64,000 nt of DNA from Macrostomum hystrix (taxonomy: Eukaryota; Platyhelminthes; Macrostomidae): the NCBI GenBank assembly GCA_950097015.1, contig CATNEN010000012.1, forward strand, positions 3,753,632-3,817,631. The letters are read 5' to 3'. Made by a program: the position numbers and the translations under genes. Shown one piece after another: positions 35,776 through 49,904 of the stretch. Positions within the stretch are counted from its first letter, which is position 1; every line of letters starts with the position of its first letter. The notes beneath the pieces are model-generated. The model had not been told where the DNA came from. It made no database searches and saw only the letters and a list, made by a program, of their open reading frames with translations.

Positions 35776-37353
35776 ATTCATCCATGGTCATGGCCGGGTT
35801 TATTTCAGTGGCGGGACTGGTGCCATCGATTGCACACATGTAGCTATGAAAATGTTTTTGTGCGTCTTACGACTGATTAGCAGTCGTAGGGTTAAGATCA
35901 AACTCCGAAAGACCATAGACATAGCGCAAAGTTACAATCTCGCAAAGTTGCGATCGATCGTACGTCGTTGTCTCCTATGTTCCTTGTCTCCTGAGCCTTC
36001 TTAGTAACTGCTTGTCGATCCGGTCTGTTGCGCTTGTCTTTATCTGTTGGTCAACTAAAGACGAGTGTTCGGAGCTCGAAACCTTGACATTTTCCTCGAG
36101 CTCGGAATTCACAATAGAAGCGTGCGCCCTAGTAACAATTAAAGTCTCTCTAATAGGTCCTCCTGAATCGCGTCTTCTTTGTTAACTCCGAAAGATAACG
36201 GATAACTCAATCAATAATCCTCTAGGAATGAATCCAAGGAAACAAAGAGGCCTTGCTCAAAAGTATCGACGATATGTGGCTCTCGTAAAATTAATTCACT
36301 TCAAAGACTAACGCTATAGCGATAAATAATCAATGCAAGGAAGCGCTTACCACTTGTCTTCCTCATAGATGAGTCATTCTCATGTTCTTAGCATTTCCTG
36401 GTCTTCTAGTGGACCTCTCCGAGTCAGATTTTTAGTTCGGATTTGAACTAAAACCGGCTTACGACCGGGTGTTTACGTAAATCAAACAAGCTTGACTTAT
36501 GGTGTCCATCGTGTTTGCATAGCAGGGTTTAAGTATTTTGGAGTTAACATTATGTTTGGAGATCAAGCAAATAACAGCTGTCAAGAACCGGTTTTGTGAT
36601 GATGTAACAATCCTTAATCACATGACATTATTTCGAAAAATAACTCAAGTCATAATGACTCATTCGTAAAAATAGATTTCCAGTTATAGCTTAAATTTCC
36701 AACTAATATTACTATAATTAATATAAGTAGCACGTTAAGCATACCGTGTGATTTGACTGCTTTCTACACTAGTAACTGGCCTAACTTGGTTATCTGTAAT
36801 TTCGTCCACGCCTCTATCTCTGTGGATAATTATATGGCTGATCATATTCTCTTACTCATCTAACAACTAATAAAGGATAATAAAAAATTTGGATTGCGTT
36901 TGCGCTCATTCGTTTATACTTTTGTCACTGCTAGCTATGCCTCGCCTTGCAGCTTGGTAGAGTTAATTCATTCACTGCAGGTGGGCAGTCTGACTGGATC
37001 TGCTCTATTTAATTTCATGATGAATATTTTTTCTTGCTATTCCCGGTCTCAAATCTTATCTACTAGTTTGCGAATGCACACTGTCCTACCTACCCCCAAG
37101 CCATCCATTATGTTCTATCCTTGGTAGCAGCTGACACGCTACCTGCCCGATTTTAGTTAGTGTCTAATTCAGCTTTCTTCATCTGTCTCTTCTTTCTTTA
37201 CGTCCTTGCCAAATGCTATGTATATATATACATTTGCCTGGAGTTCCTGTAGAATTAATTATAGGCAGCACTTAGCTAGCTTGGCTTCAGAGAAACAACT
37301 AAACATTGTCCACTCTGCGCGGCCTTCTTTGGTTCTGGTCTTCCCTTTTGAAT
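35776..37353. other. Spacer before cathepsin copy 2
   Basis: No gene, array or RNA recognised. The 27936/30544 promoter duplicate is not present here. Confidence 0.5.
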
Positions 37354-39184
<1,831 letters not shown>

Positions 39185-39960
39185 ATGATTAGCTCGTGAC
39201 ATGAGAGACTAAACGAGCTTGTGTCTCCAAGTTTCATGAACAGAACTTTAAGCTCCGTTTAACCGAGTCGTTCGGCGGTGGTTGTGCTTCGCTTTACTTT
39301 AATTCGGATTCTTCGGATGTTATTCATGTGCAGCCATTATAATTTTATTGTGTGTGCTAAACCTTGGATTCCTTTTTTAACTGTTTACAGAACTCCGAAT
39401 TTTTTACTTTTGAGTCTAAAGCAGTGAAGATTTATCTAAGTGTATTTAACAGTAGAAAGTCGACGGGTGTGGAACCCTGAGTGTCATAAATTTTAGAAGC
39501 TTATCAAAGTGTCAATATTCAAGTGATTCGCTTATTTTTGCCACAAACCTTCCTTTTAAACATTTCAACCAGTTTTTTTAAACACAAGTTACAGCCTGTG
39601 AGAATGCGAGGCTACGCGAATGAGCAAATATTCAAGAATTTTAAGAAATTAATCAGAAGGTGGCCCGTGAGCAGCTGGCTTCTAATCGTGTTTGTTTTAG
39701 TAATTATTATGAATCTAAATTTTTCGCACACACGCAATGGGTGCATAGTTTATCTCTTCTTGATAAATTGCTGATAGCTTTCTCAAAACAAAGTTAAATT
39801 AGTAATTTGCTGCGAACCAAAATTAAAAAGCGTCATACAAAATACTAATTACGATTGAGTCACAACCAAGTGAAACTTTTGGCCTGAAAGTATAATATGT
39901 AGCATAGCCATAGCATAACATACCGCAAACGTAAATATGTCATTCCCAATTTCATCAGTC
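39185..39960. other. Spacer between cathepsin copy 2 and the P450 3' flank
   Basis: AT-rich with no recognisable gene. A frame at 39523-39774 has no family features. Confidence 0.5.
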
Positions 39961-40320
39961 AGTACACTGACCCTCCCGCTTCAGTCTTTCAGTACACTGA
40001 CCCTCCCGCTTCAGTCTTTCAGTACACTGACCCTCCCGCTTCAGTCTTTCAGTACACTGACCCTCCCGCTTCAGTCTTTCAGTACACTGACCCTCCCGCT
40101 TCAGTCTTTCAGTACACTGACCCTCCCGCTTCAGTCTTTCAGTACACTGACCCTCCCGCTTCAGTCTTTCAGTACACTGACCCTCCCGCTTCAGTCTTTC
40201 AGTACACTGACCCTCCCGCTTCAGTCTTTCAGTACACTGACCCTCCCGCTTCAGTCTTTCAGTACACTGACCCTCCCGCTTCAGTCTTTCAGTACACTGA
40301 CCCTCCCGCTTCAGTCTTTC
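39961..40320. repeat. Perfect 30-bp tandem array
   Basis: Twelve consecutive 30-bp units (AGTACACTGACCCTCCCGCT plus TCAGTCTTTC) with no mismatch at all across 360 bp. It lies about 105 bp past the P450 stop codon, so it may be in that gene's 3' UTR. Period 30 gives long open frames on both strands that are not genes. Confidence 0.97.
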
Positions 40321-40425
40321 AATGAATTGCCCCAATTGAAATTCGCCAGCCGAATGATCTCTTGTAACCCAACGAGCCTAGGTCTTACGCTCTCTGCCTC
40401 GTTAAAAGGTTCATCAGTGTCAGTG

Positions 40426-42779
40426 TCAGCAGGTGCTGGCTCCGGCAGACACAGCCAGTCGCGGCTCGAACACAATCCGATGCTCCAGTGGAGCCCGAAT
40501 GCCGCCGCCGTGGCTGGACACCCGGCCGAGCAGTTCGTCCAGGCCGCGCGTCTCGGCCGGATCCAGCCGCAGCTTGAAGCGCTGCATCAGGCCGGTGAAG
40601 AACAGGAATAGCTCCATCCTGGCGAGACTCTCGCCCAGGCACGCCCGCTTGCCTAAGCCGAAGGACACCACGAATTCGCTTGGCGAGAATCGCCCGCTAG
40701 CCGGGTCCAGGTGACGCTCCGGACGGAAGCTGTCGGGCTCAGGGAACAGGTCGGAGCTGTGGTGGATGTTGTAGACATTGTAGGCCACTGCTGAGCCAGC
40801 AGGCAGGCGATAGCCGCTGACTGTGGTCTCCTCAGTGGAGCTGTGCATCACACCCAGCGGTGCCAGGCAGGCGAGTCGCTGCACCTCCTCCAGGGTGGCC
40901 ATTGTGTAGTGCAGCGCAGCTTTGTCCTTTGTGCTGACTGGCCGCTCCGTGCCGATTTGGGCCTGGATCTCCTGAAGAACAGTTTAGAGGCGGGTGATGG
41001 TACACTTGTCTTGTCACTCTAGTCTCCCTGGAACTGTTTGGTCTGTCACTCTAATCTCTCAGGAACTGTTTGGTCTGTCACTCCAGTCTCCCTGGAACTG
41101 TTTGGTCTGTCACTCCAGTCTCCCTGGAACTGTTTGGTCTGTCACTCCAGTCTCCCTGGAACTGTTTGGTCTGTCACTCCAGTCTCCCTGGAACTGTTTG
41201 GTCTGTCACTCCAGTCTCCCTGGAACTGTTTGGTCTGTCACTCCAGTCTCCCTGGAACTGTTTGGTCTGTCACTCCAGTCTCCCTGGAACTGTTTGGTCT
41301 GTCACTCCAGTCTCCCTGGAACTGTTTGGTCTGTCACTCCAGTCTCCCTGGAACTGTTTGGTCTGTCACTCTAATCTCTCAGGAACTGTTTGGTCTGTCA
41401 CTCCAGTCTCCCTGGAACTGTTTGGTCTGTCACTCCAGTCTCCCTGGAACTGTTTGGTCTGTCACTCCAGTCTCCCTGGAACTGTTTGGTCTGTCACTCC
41501 AGTCTCCCTGGAACTGTTTGGTCTGTCACTCCAGTCTCCCTGGAACTGTTTGGTCTGTCACTCCAGTCTCCCTGGAACTGTTTGGTCTGTCACTCCAGTC
41601 TCCCTGGAACTGTTTGGTCTGTCACTCCAGTCTCCCTGAAACTGTTTGGTCTGTCACTCCAGTCTCCCTGGAACTGTTTGGTCTGTCACTCCAGTCTCTC
41701 AGGAACTGTTTGATCTGTCACTCTAGTCTCTCAGGAACTGTTTGATCTGTCACTCTAGTCTCTCAGGAACTGTTTGGTCTGTCACTCCAGTCTCTTAGGA
41801 ACTGTTTGGTCTGTCACTCCAGTCTCTCAGGAACTGTTTGGTCTGTCACTCTAGTCTCTCAGGAACTGTTTGGCCTTTTCACTCCAGTCTCTCAGGAACT
41901 ATTTGGTCTGTCACTCCAATCTGTCAGGAACTATTTTGTCTGTTACTCCAGTCTCTCAGGAACTATTTGGTCTGTCACTCCAATCTGTCAGGAACTATTT
42001 TGTCTGTCACTCCAATCTGTCAGGAACTGTTTGGTCTGTCACTCCAATCTGTCAGGAACTATTTTGTCTGTTACTCCAGTCTCTCAGGAACTATTTTGTC
42101 TGTCACTCCAATCTGTCAGGAACTGTTTGGTCTGTCACTCCAATCTGTCAGGAACTATTTTGTCTGTTACTCCAGTCTCTCAGGAACTATTTGGTCTGTC
42201 ACTCCAATCTGTCAGGAACTATTTTGTCTGTCACTCCAATCTGTCAGGAACTGTTTGGTCTATCACTCTAGTCTCTCAGTAACTTTTTTGGTCTGTCACT
42301 CCAATCTCCCAGAAGTCAGAACCCAGGCTAACGCTGGCAGCCACCATTTTCTTCGCAGCCACTCTCTGTACTGTACCTGGAAGACCCTCTCAGCAACGTC
42401 CGGATTGCGCAACATCATCAGCACGGCCCAGCGCAGCGTATGCGATGTGGTATCTGTGCCGGCCAGAAACAGGTCGGCAACGGCCAGCGTGAGCCTGGCG
42501 TGGTTGAACTTGTCCGGATGGCTAGCCTGGTGCCGCAGGTGGGCTTCGATATAGTCGCGCGGCTGCTGGGCGACGTCGCCATCGAGCTGCATCTCCGCCC
42601 GGTGCTGGTCGGCCTGTTTGGCGCAGAAGGCGAACAGCTCGCCGAACAGATCCAGTCGGCTGCGCCGGAGCCACAGAGCCAGGCGGGCCAGTGGGCGAAG
42701 CGCCTGTCAAATCAGTGAAGGTTGGACGTCAGGGTGTCCAATGCAATTAGCCGGTTGCTGAAATATTTGATAAGGGCCC

Positions 42780-42836
<57 letters not shown>

Positions 42837-44657
42837 TGCAGAAGGACTGCGGGCAATGGCACATCGTTTAGTGACACTAGACCCGCAGCCAGCGAGGAGG
42901 CAATTCTGCCCATTTCGCTGACTCCTGAGCACACACGCACAGATACTGTACGCAGGCACACACACTTACACAGGTGTGTACATCTGCCCTGACTTTTTCA
43001 TCGTCAGGCAGTGTACTCTTCACTGTTCCTTGGAGGTTGGCTCTCAAGGGCGTAAACTGCACGACAAGCCCCCAAGCCTTCTCTCCGCGGCAGCGCCCCA
43101 ATCTATTGTGGCCTCACAGAGGAATCGAGCTCAGGGACCGTGTGCGAGAGGCAAACGCGATAACCACTCTGCCACCGACCCCCTTGATAAAGGCCCTATA
43201 CCTGCATCTGCCTGGCATGCAGAGCTACGATCATGATGAGTGTGCGATTGCTCTGCGATTGGGTCAGCTGGCGGAACACCTGCAGGATGCGGCCGAACTC
43301 CGGGTCCTCAGAGGCCAGCCGCGAGCCAAACACCAGCTGGCAGATGACGTTGCTAACCGCCGTGCTGAACAGCGGCACCGTGTCCAGGGCCGCTCCCGCC
43401 GGCTGCTGGCTGATACTGTCGCACAGGATGGCTGCCTCCTGGGCGATGATTTCCTGCGGGTGATTTTCCAAATGTGGCAATGTCTGATGTGTCAGCGTTC
43501 ATCGCGAATGCTAGCTCATAGCAGACACTAGAGCTAAAGAGCTGGCGGAGTTATGTTTACTTTGCTTAGTCTCAGATCCAGGGGGTTTCCGTGGGCAATG
43601 ACGCATTTATAGCGACAGTCGATCCGCAGCTAGCGTGGAGGCTTTTTGCGTGCAAATTCCGCTGACCTGGGCACGCGGATAAGTTACTTACGAGGTACAC
43701 GCGCACTCACAGAGGGTGTGTACATATGCCATGACTTTTTCATCCTCAAGCAGTGTACACTCTCACTGCACTGGAGATTAAACTTCATCGGGGCTGAGTG
43801 ACAGCAGTCTAGCGTGTTTCCACCTCGCACCGAGGTCCCTGAGCTCGATTCCACGGCGAAGCCACATTCGCTGGGGCGCAGCCGCAGAGAGAAGGCTTGG
43901 AGGCTTGTCGTGCAATTCACGCCCTTGAGAGCCAACCTCCAAGGCACAGTGCGAGTGTACACTGCCTGACGATGAGAATGTCAGGGCAGATGTACACGTG
44001 TGTGAGTGTGTGCCTGTCTACGTATGGGCAGATCAGCCTCAATGACTCAATGAGCTCAATGACTTTAGTGCGCGAAGTCTAATACGTAACGGTATAGCAA
44101 GGTATAGCGAACAGGCCCCTCTACTACGAGGATAAGTTAATCTCAGGTTTTGGCTTTCTGTAGTTCTGTAACCTTGCATCGCATCTCTTTCAGTGGTAAG
44201 TCCTTCCGGTTTGTCACAACCGAAGACCAACCTCGGCGCCCTGCCTTCCGAAGCCGAAATCGCGCAGCGTCTTCAAGCTGAAGCGGCGATAATCCCGCCA
44301 CTGCTCGCCGCTGCTGGTGATGATTCCGCCCCATTCGCCAGTGAGCTCCTTCAGCATGATGGCGGCAGGCCTTGCTAGAAACTTGTCGCCCTGCGTCACC
44401 ATGGCCTCCTTCATGGCGGCGTGCGTGTTCAGGATGTAGAGCGTCTCGAGGCCGTAGTGCAGCGCCACCACCGGCTCGTGACGATACTTGGCCTCGCTCA
44501 GGAACTCCTCCATTGGTTCGGCGACGAATGGCGAACTGCCTAGTAGCGGCAGCCAGCCAGGCGATGGCGGCGACTTGCCTACGGCGAGGCTGCGGCGAAC
44601 GAGCGACGCAATCATGAGGCAGGCCAGGCCCGTTAGAAACAGAACAGCGATCAGCAT
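40426..44657 (-). CDS. Cytochrome P450, CYP2-like, complete
   Basis: Microsomal heme monooxygenase. Minus-strand exons 44657-44232, 43453-43202, 42703-42377 and 40971-40426 give 516 residues. All introns are phase 0 with GT/AG. The N-terminus is a signal anchor (LIAVLFLTGLACLMIASLV) followed by a Pro-rich hinge (SPPSPGWLPLLG). The C helix has GEQWRDYRRF (WxxxR) and LRDFGFGR is typical of CYP2. The I helix has AGTDTTS, the K helix EEVQR (ExxR), the meander FRPERH, and the heme loop FGLGKRACLGESLAR with its Cys ligand. Nothing is missing or frameshifted. The introns hold a head-to-head SINE pair (intron 1), a full SINE (intron 2) and a 32-bp minisatellite (intron 3). Substrate cannot be inferred; NADPH-P450 reductase would be the partner. 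Confidence 0.96.
41013..42305. repeat. 32-bp minisatellite in P450 intron 3
   Basis: About 40 copies of a 32-bp unit (CTGTCACTCCAGTCTCCCTG followed by GAACTGTTTGGT). Copies from 41075 to 41690 are nearly identical; copies from 41700 to 42300 are mixed variants (CTCTCAGGAACT, CAATCTGTCAGGAACTATTT). All three forward frames stay open for long stretches; these are not genes. Confidence 0.96.
42781..43183 (-). mobile_element. Full-length tRNA-derived SINE with 17-bp target duplication
   Basis: Reference copy for the SINE family. Minus strand: tRNA-like head (A box TGGCAGAGTGGTTA, B box GAGCTCGATTCC), a body of about 290 bp (CTTGTCGTGCAGTTTACGCC, CCTGACGATGAAAAAGTCAG), a 3' segment GTGCCATTGCCCGCAG, and an (ATT)n tail of about 18 units. 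Flanks are TTGATAAGGGCCCTATA (42767-42783) and TTGATAAAGGCCCTATA (43184-43200), one mismatch in 17, as expected from LINE-driven target-primed insertion. Confidence 0.92.
43575..44030. mobile_element. Two SINE fragments head-to-head in P450 intron 1
   Basis: 43575-43775 is a minus-strand 3' portion (GGGCAATGACGC to AGTGTACACTCTCACTGC). 43826-44030 is a plus-strand portion from the B box (CTGAGCTCGATTCC) into the body. The body segments they share are inverted, so the transcript can form a stem of roughly 100 bp. Confidence 0.72.
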
Positions 44658-45300
44658 TCTAACAAATGATGAGCACTTCTAGTACGAACTCGACCGGTTT
44701 TTACTCTGGAGTTATTTATGCGTTCAATTTTGTCCTCGAGTGAAAACTATTCCATTTTTTATCTGTTCGGACTGAATGCGAGTGAGTGTGAGACGAGGAG
44801 TCGTGAGAAAGACCATGGACAGTTTTTTACATGGAGCCACGGCGCGATGTTCCTTCGAAACCATGTCAGACAGACTTGCACAGTGAGCTAACGAGCATAG
44901 CCACATTTAAAAATTCTTTTCAAAATCATGATTTGCGCATAATACCTGTTAGCACACACATTTGTCAGATTATATGCCCTTATCTAACTCTTGCTTTGAT
45001 ACTGTCCAATACAGCTAGCTATTCATGCACTATACGTTTTTTTAAAAGCGTCAATGTACTCATGTTGCATGACATTACACTTTTTTACACGAAATGCTTA
45101 AAAGGCAGCTTTGTTTCGGCAGGGTTTAGCAAAAAAAGCATGCGCCGATATGTCGAGAAATTAATTCCGTCCAACTCCCACGGCCGTCCGACTTGGAAAC
45201 CACACAAAGCATCTCTGACTCAAAGTTCGACTTGCGCGCTTTATTGCCATCCAAAGAATGTTGGTGGCATGTGGTTGATTGCTAGGAATTAGAGAATTTC
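44658..45300. other. P450 upstream region
   Basis: Presumed promoter side of the P450. A 153-codon frame at 44831-45292 has no domain, signal or coding bias and is not annotated as a gene. Confidence 0.45.
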
Positions 45301-46262
45301 ATCCCTCCCCTGTCTCAAATATCCCTGTCTCATCCCTCCACTGTCTCATCTCTCACATGTCTCATCCCTCCACTGTCTAATCCCTCACCTGTCTCATCCA
45401 TCCACTGTCTCATCCATCCACTGTCTCATCCATCCACTGTCTCATCCATCCACTGTCTCATCTCTCACCTGTCTCATCCGTCCCCTGTCTCATATCTCAC
45501 CTGTCTCATATCTCACCTGTCTCATCTCTCCCCTGTCTCATCTCTCCCCTGTCTCATCCGTCCCCTGTCTCATCTCTCACCTGTCTCATCCCTTCCCTGT
45601 CTCATCTCTCCCCTGTCTCATCTCTCACCTGTCTCGTCTCTCCCCCTGTCTCATCTCTCACCTGTCTCATCTCTCCAATGTCTTATCTCTCCCCTGTCTC
45701 ATCCCTTCCCTGTCTCATCTCTCCCCTGTCTCATCTCTCACCTGTCTCATCCCTTCCCTGTCTCATCTCTCCCCTGTCTCATCTCTCACCTGTCTCGTCT
45801 CTCCCCCTGTCTCATCTCTCACCTGTCTCATCTCTCCAATGTCTTATCTCTCCCCTGTCTCATCCCTTCCCTGTCTCATCTCTCCCCTGTCTCATCTCTC
45901 CCTTGTCTCATCTCTCACCTGTCTCATCTCTCGTCTGTCTCATCCGTCCCCAGTCTCATCCCTCCAGTGATTTGACTTACTTAGCTGTCCGAAGACTCAG
46001 CGGGGAAGCGGCAGTCACCCATTCCGCTAATCCCTGAAAAGCCCGCTTCAACCGAAAATTTGCTCAAAAAGGTGGCTGCGGGCGTGAGGCATCGCAGACC
46101 TTAACTTGCAGGCCTGGTCTGACTCATACTCACTGGCGTTGTGCCCCTCCAGTGTCTCATCTCTCCCGTGTCTCATCCGTCCCGTCTCATCTCTTGCCTG
46201 TCTCATCTCTCCCTTGACTCATTCTCTCCCCTGTCTCATCTCTTCTCTTACTGATCTGTTTC
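45300..46262. repeat. 16-bp CT-rich minisatellite with a unique insert
   Basis: About 42 copies of a 16-bp unit TCTCATCTCTCACCTG and variants in 45300-45970, then a unique 165-bp stretch, then a few more copies from 46143 to 46262. A block of about 190 bp (from about 45585 and again from about 45760) repeats with the same variants. Confidence 0.92.
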
Positions 46263-46975
46263 CTGTCTCATCTTAATTCTAACTGTCAATCCGACTGACT
46301 ACACTACTCTTGACTAACATCCTCCATCAAACATCCACATTAAATCTAACATCCTCTAATTTAATCTAACATCCTCTCATTATATCAAACATCCTCATTA
46401 AACCTTACAGTCTCATTAAATATTATATCCTCATAAAAATTAGGACTTATTCTGTCTGGTTTTCGAGTCAGGCAAGCGCGCGGCTCGCCTAAAATAGACT
46501 TAAACTACTTCTTCACATAAGTACGTGCAACATAGTTGTTGTCTTACATAGCTGTCTCTCTTTTCATCTGCGTTTAGCTTCGGCTTTAGCTTTCGGTTTA
46601 GCTTTGACGTGAGTCAAAAATTGGCTATTTTTATCTATGATTTAAAGCACTCTAGCCAAAATGCAAAAAATGATGAGAGCCATTTCAGTGATATGCTTTT
46701 CTTTCGTGCATCTATTTTGTGTTTGGAGTGAAAACAGAGACACCCCGCGCCGGTTACCAGGGCGACTGTGATTTATAAGTACTAGTATAGGCTGCAGTCA
46801 GCACGGACTGGAAGTTGCCCATACGCGGCCAAGGACACAAGGACACTGAAGCAGTCACCAAGATCCAGGCGCACCATCAAATGTAAGTACTGGGCGTAAA
46901 TACTGGGCAAAAGGCACTTTTTAATAGACAGTACTGCCAACTTAACTTCTGCCAAATCCTGTTCAATCATTTTCC
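46263..46975. other. Spacer with degenerate AACATCCTC repeats
   Basis: 46315-46440 has 5-6 loose copies of a motif like AACATCCTCATTAAA. The rest is unremarkable. Confidence 0.45.
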
Positions 46976-47312
46976 CATCTCTCCGCTCGCTCCTCTCTTC
47001 CTTCCGCTCCTCTCTTCCTTCCTCTCCTCTCTTCCTTCCGCTCCTCTCTTCCTTCCGCTCCTCTCTTCCTTCCTCTCCTCTCTTCCTTCCTCTCCTCTCT
47101 TCCTTCCGCTCCTCTCTTCCTTCCTCTCCTCTCTTCCTTCCGCTCCTCTCTTCCTTCCGCTCCTCTCTTACTTCCTCTCCTCTCTTCCTTCCTCTCCTCT
47201 CTTCCTTCCTCTCCTCTCTTCCTTCCGCTCCTCTCTTGCTTCCTCTCCTCTCTTCCTTCCTCTCCTCTCTTCCTTCCTCTCCTCTCTTCCTTCCTCTCCT
47301 CTCTTCCTCTTA
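46976..47312. repeat. 17-bp polypyrimidine minisatellite
   Basis: About 19 copies of CTCCTCTCTTCCTTCCG with G/T variation at the last position. The plus strand is almost all C and T. Confidence 0.95.
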
Positions 47313-49205
47313 TCCCGCTCCTCTATCCCCCTATCCCGCTCCTCTATTCCACCTATCCCGCTCCTCTATCCTCCTTATCCCGCTCCTCTATTCCACCTAT
47401 CCCGCTCCTCTATTCCACCTATCCCGCTCCTCTATCCTCCTTATCCCGCTCCTCTATTCCTCCTATCCCGCTCCTCTATCCCCCTATCCCGCTCCTCTAT
47501 CCCCCCTATCCCGCTCCTCTATTCCTCCTATCCCGCTCCTCTATTCCTCCTATCCCACTCCTCTATCCCCCCTATCCCGCTCCTCTATTCCACCTATCCC
47601 GCTCCTCTATCCCCCCTATCCCGCTCCTCTATTCCACCTATCCCGCTCCTCTATCCCCCCTATCCCGCTCCTCTATTCCTCCTATCCCGCTCCTCTATCC
47701 CCCTATCCCGCTCCTCTATTCCACCTATCCCGCTCCTCTATTCCACCTATCCCGCTCCTCTATTCCTCCTATCCCGCTCCTCTATCCCCCTATCCCGCTC
47801 CTCTATCCCCCTATCCCGCTCCTCTATTCCTCCTATCCCGCTCCTCTATTCCTCCTATCCCACTCCTCTATCCTCCCTATCCCGCTCCTCTATTCCTCCT
47901 ATCCCGCTCCTCTATTCCTCCTATCCCACTCCTCTATTCCTCCTATCCCGCTCCTCTATTCCTCCTATCCCGCTCCTCTATTCCTCCTATCCCGCTCCTC
48001 TATTCCTCCTATCCCGCTCCTCTATTCCTCCTATCCCACTCCTCTATCCTCCCTATCCCGCTCCTCTATTCCTCCTATCCCGCTCCTCTATTCCTCCTAT
48101 CCCACTCCTCTATTCCTCCTATCCCGCTCCTCTATTCCTCCTATCCCGCTCCTCTATTCCTCCTATCCCACTCCTCTATTCCTCCTATCCCGCTCCTCTA
48201 TTCCTCCTATCCCGCTCCTCTATTCCTCCTATCCCGCTCCTCTATTCCTCCTATCCCGCTCCTCTATTCCTCCTATCCCGCTCCTCTATTCCACCTATCC
48301 CGCTCCTCTATTCCTCCTATCCCGCTCCTCTATTCCTCCTATCCCGCTCCTCTATCCCCCTATCCCGCTCCTCTATCCCCCCTATCCCGCTCCTCTATTT
48401 CTCCTATCCCGCTCCTCTATCCCCCTATCCCGCTCCTCTATCCCCCCTATCCCGCTCCTCTATTTCTCCTATCCCGCTCCTCTATTCCACCTATCCCGCT
48501 CCTCTATTCCTCCTATCCCGCTCCTCTATTCCTCCTATCCCGCTCCTCTATTCCTCCTATCCCGCTCCTCTATTCCTCCTATCCCGCTCCTCTATTCCAC
48601 CTATCCCGCTCCTCTATTCCTCCTATCCCGCTCCTCTATTCCTCCTATCCCACTCCTCTATCCCCCCTATCCCGCTCCTCTATTCCTCCTATCCCACTCC
48701 TCTATTCCTCCTATCCCGCTCCTCTATTCCTCCTATCCCGCTCCTCTATTCCTCCTATCCCGCTCCTCTATTCCTCCTATCCCACTCCTCTATTCCACCT
48801 ATCCCGCTCCTCTATCCCCCCTATCCCGCTCCTCTATTCCTCCTATCCCACTCCTCTATTCCTCCTATCCCGCTCCTCTATTCCTCCTATCCCGCTCCTC
48901 TATTCCTCCTATCCCACTCCTCTATCCCCCCTATCCCGCTCCTCTATTCCACCTATCCCGCTCCTCTATCCCCCCTATCCCGCTCCTCTATTCCTCCTAT
49001 CCCGCTCCTCTATCCCCCTATCCCGCTCCTCTATCCCCCCTATCCCGCTCCTCTATTTCTCCTATCCCGCTCCTCTATTCCACCTATCCCGCTCCTCTAT
49101 TCCTCCTATCCCGCTCCTCTATTCCTCCTATCCCACTCCTCTATCCCCCCTATCCCGCTCCTCTATTCCACCTATCCCGCTCCTCTATTCCTCCTATCCC
49201 GCTCC
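47313..49205. repeat. 22-bp polypyrimidine minisatellite
   Basis: About 87 copies of a 21-22-bp unit (CCCGCTCCTCTATTCC plus TCCTAT, with CCCCCTAT and ACCTAT variants). Absence of stops creates a spurious 671-codon frame at 47236-49251. Variant order recurs in blocks. It is continuous with the 17-bp array on its left. Confidence 0.96.
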
Positions 49206-49904
49206 TCATTGCCATCCTCTTTCTCTCCATGTCTCCTTCCCGCTTTTCTAGCCCTCTGTTTCGCTCTTGTTTTGCTTTCATCGTCTTTACTCGCATCTCA
49301 TCCGCATCTCCGTCTCTGCTTTCAGTAACGACTGAGTCAATGCCCCCCTTCCAGATATAATTGACGGTGTAGAAATTGCATTTACAGTACAATTAGCTCT
49401 CTAATAGAGATAAAACTGCACCTCTTCGATTTGTTATTTGTATGATTGTTGTACATTAAGCAAGTGAGCATCTAAAATGAGATTTTCCTCCTCAATACTG
49501 AATTGTGGCCCCTCTGTCCCTCTCTTTGTTAGTAAAACAGAGCTACTAACACAAAAGAAACTTCTGATGAGAGGCTTAAAGTAGGCATTGTGAAATGAGC
49601 TTGCAGGGTAAGACAATAAAACACAGTAGCTAACGATAGAGTACAATTGAATGCGTCTACGAGTTATATAGCAGCTGTAAGAAATTCATTGTGCAGCATT
49701 TGGAGAATTGCATTTAATTCGTTAAGATTTTTGTTGATAATTTTTTTTTCATCATTAGTCCAACTTTTTTAGAGCTAGGCGAGTTCACTTTTAGAGAACG
49801 TGAGTGCAACTACTATAGATAGGAAAATTTACCTGCTAAGAAAGCTATTGTTATCGTGTGACAATTTTCATGGCTATAATATTAATAGCAATAATATTTG
49901 CACC
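49206..49904. other. Spacer
   Basis: CT-rich at first, then AT-rich. No gene recognised. Confidence 0.5.

Noticed and set aside
39961-40320. CRISPR-like array
   Set aside because: Direct repeats have no spacers, and the context is animal nuclear DNA.
39937-40611. 224-codon plus-strand frame
   Set aside because: The first half is the perfect 30-bp array; the second half is antisense to the P450 heme-domain exon.
41038-41745. Long frames reading HSSLPGTVWSV
   Set aside because: The 32-bp array lies in an intron of the P450 and all three forward frames give the same peptide, a repeat artefact.
44831-45292. 153-codon frame upstream of the P450
   Set aside because: No domain, signal peptide or coding bias, and Cys/Lys/Ser-rich as expected from random AT-moderate DNA.
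47236-49251. 671-codon open frame, Pro/Leu/Ser-rich
   Set aside because: It is the stop-free reading of a 22-bp tandem array; the peptide period is 22 residues over three DNA periods, and there is no start context or coding bias.
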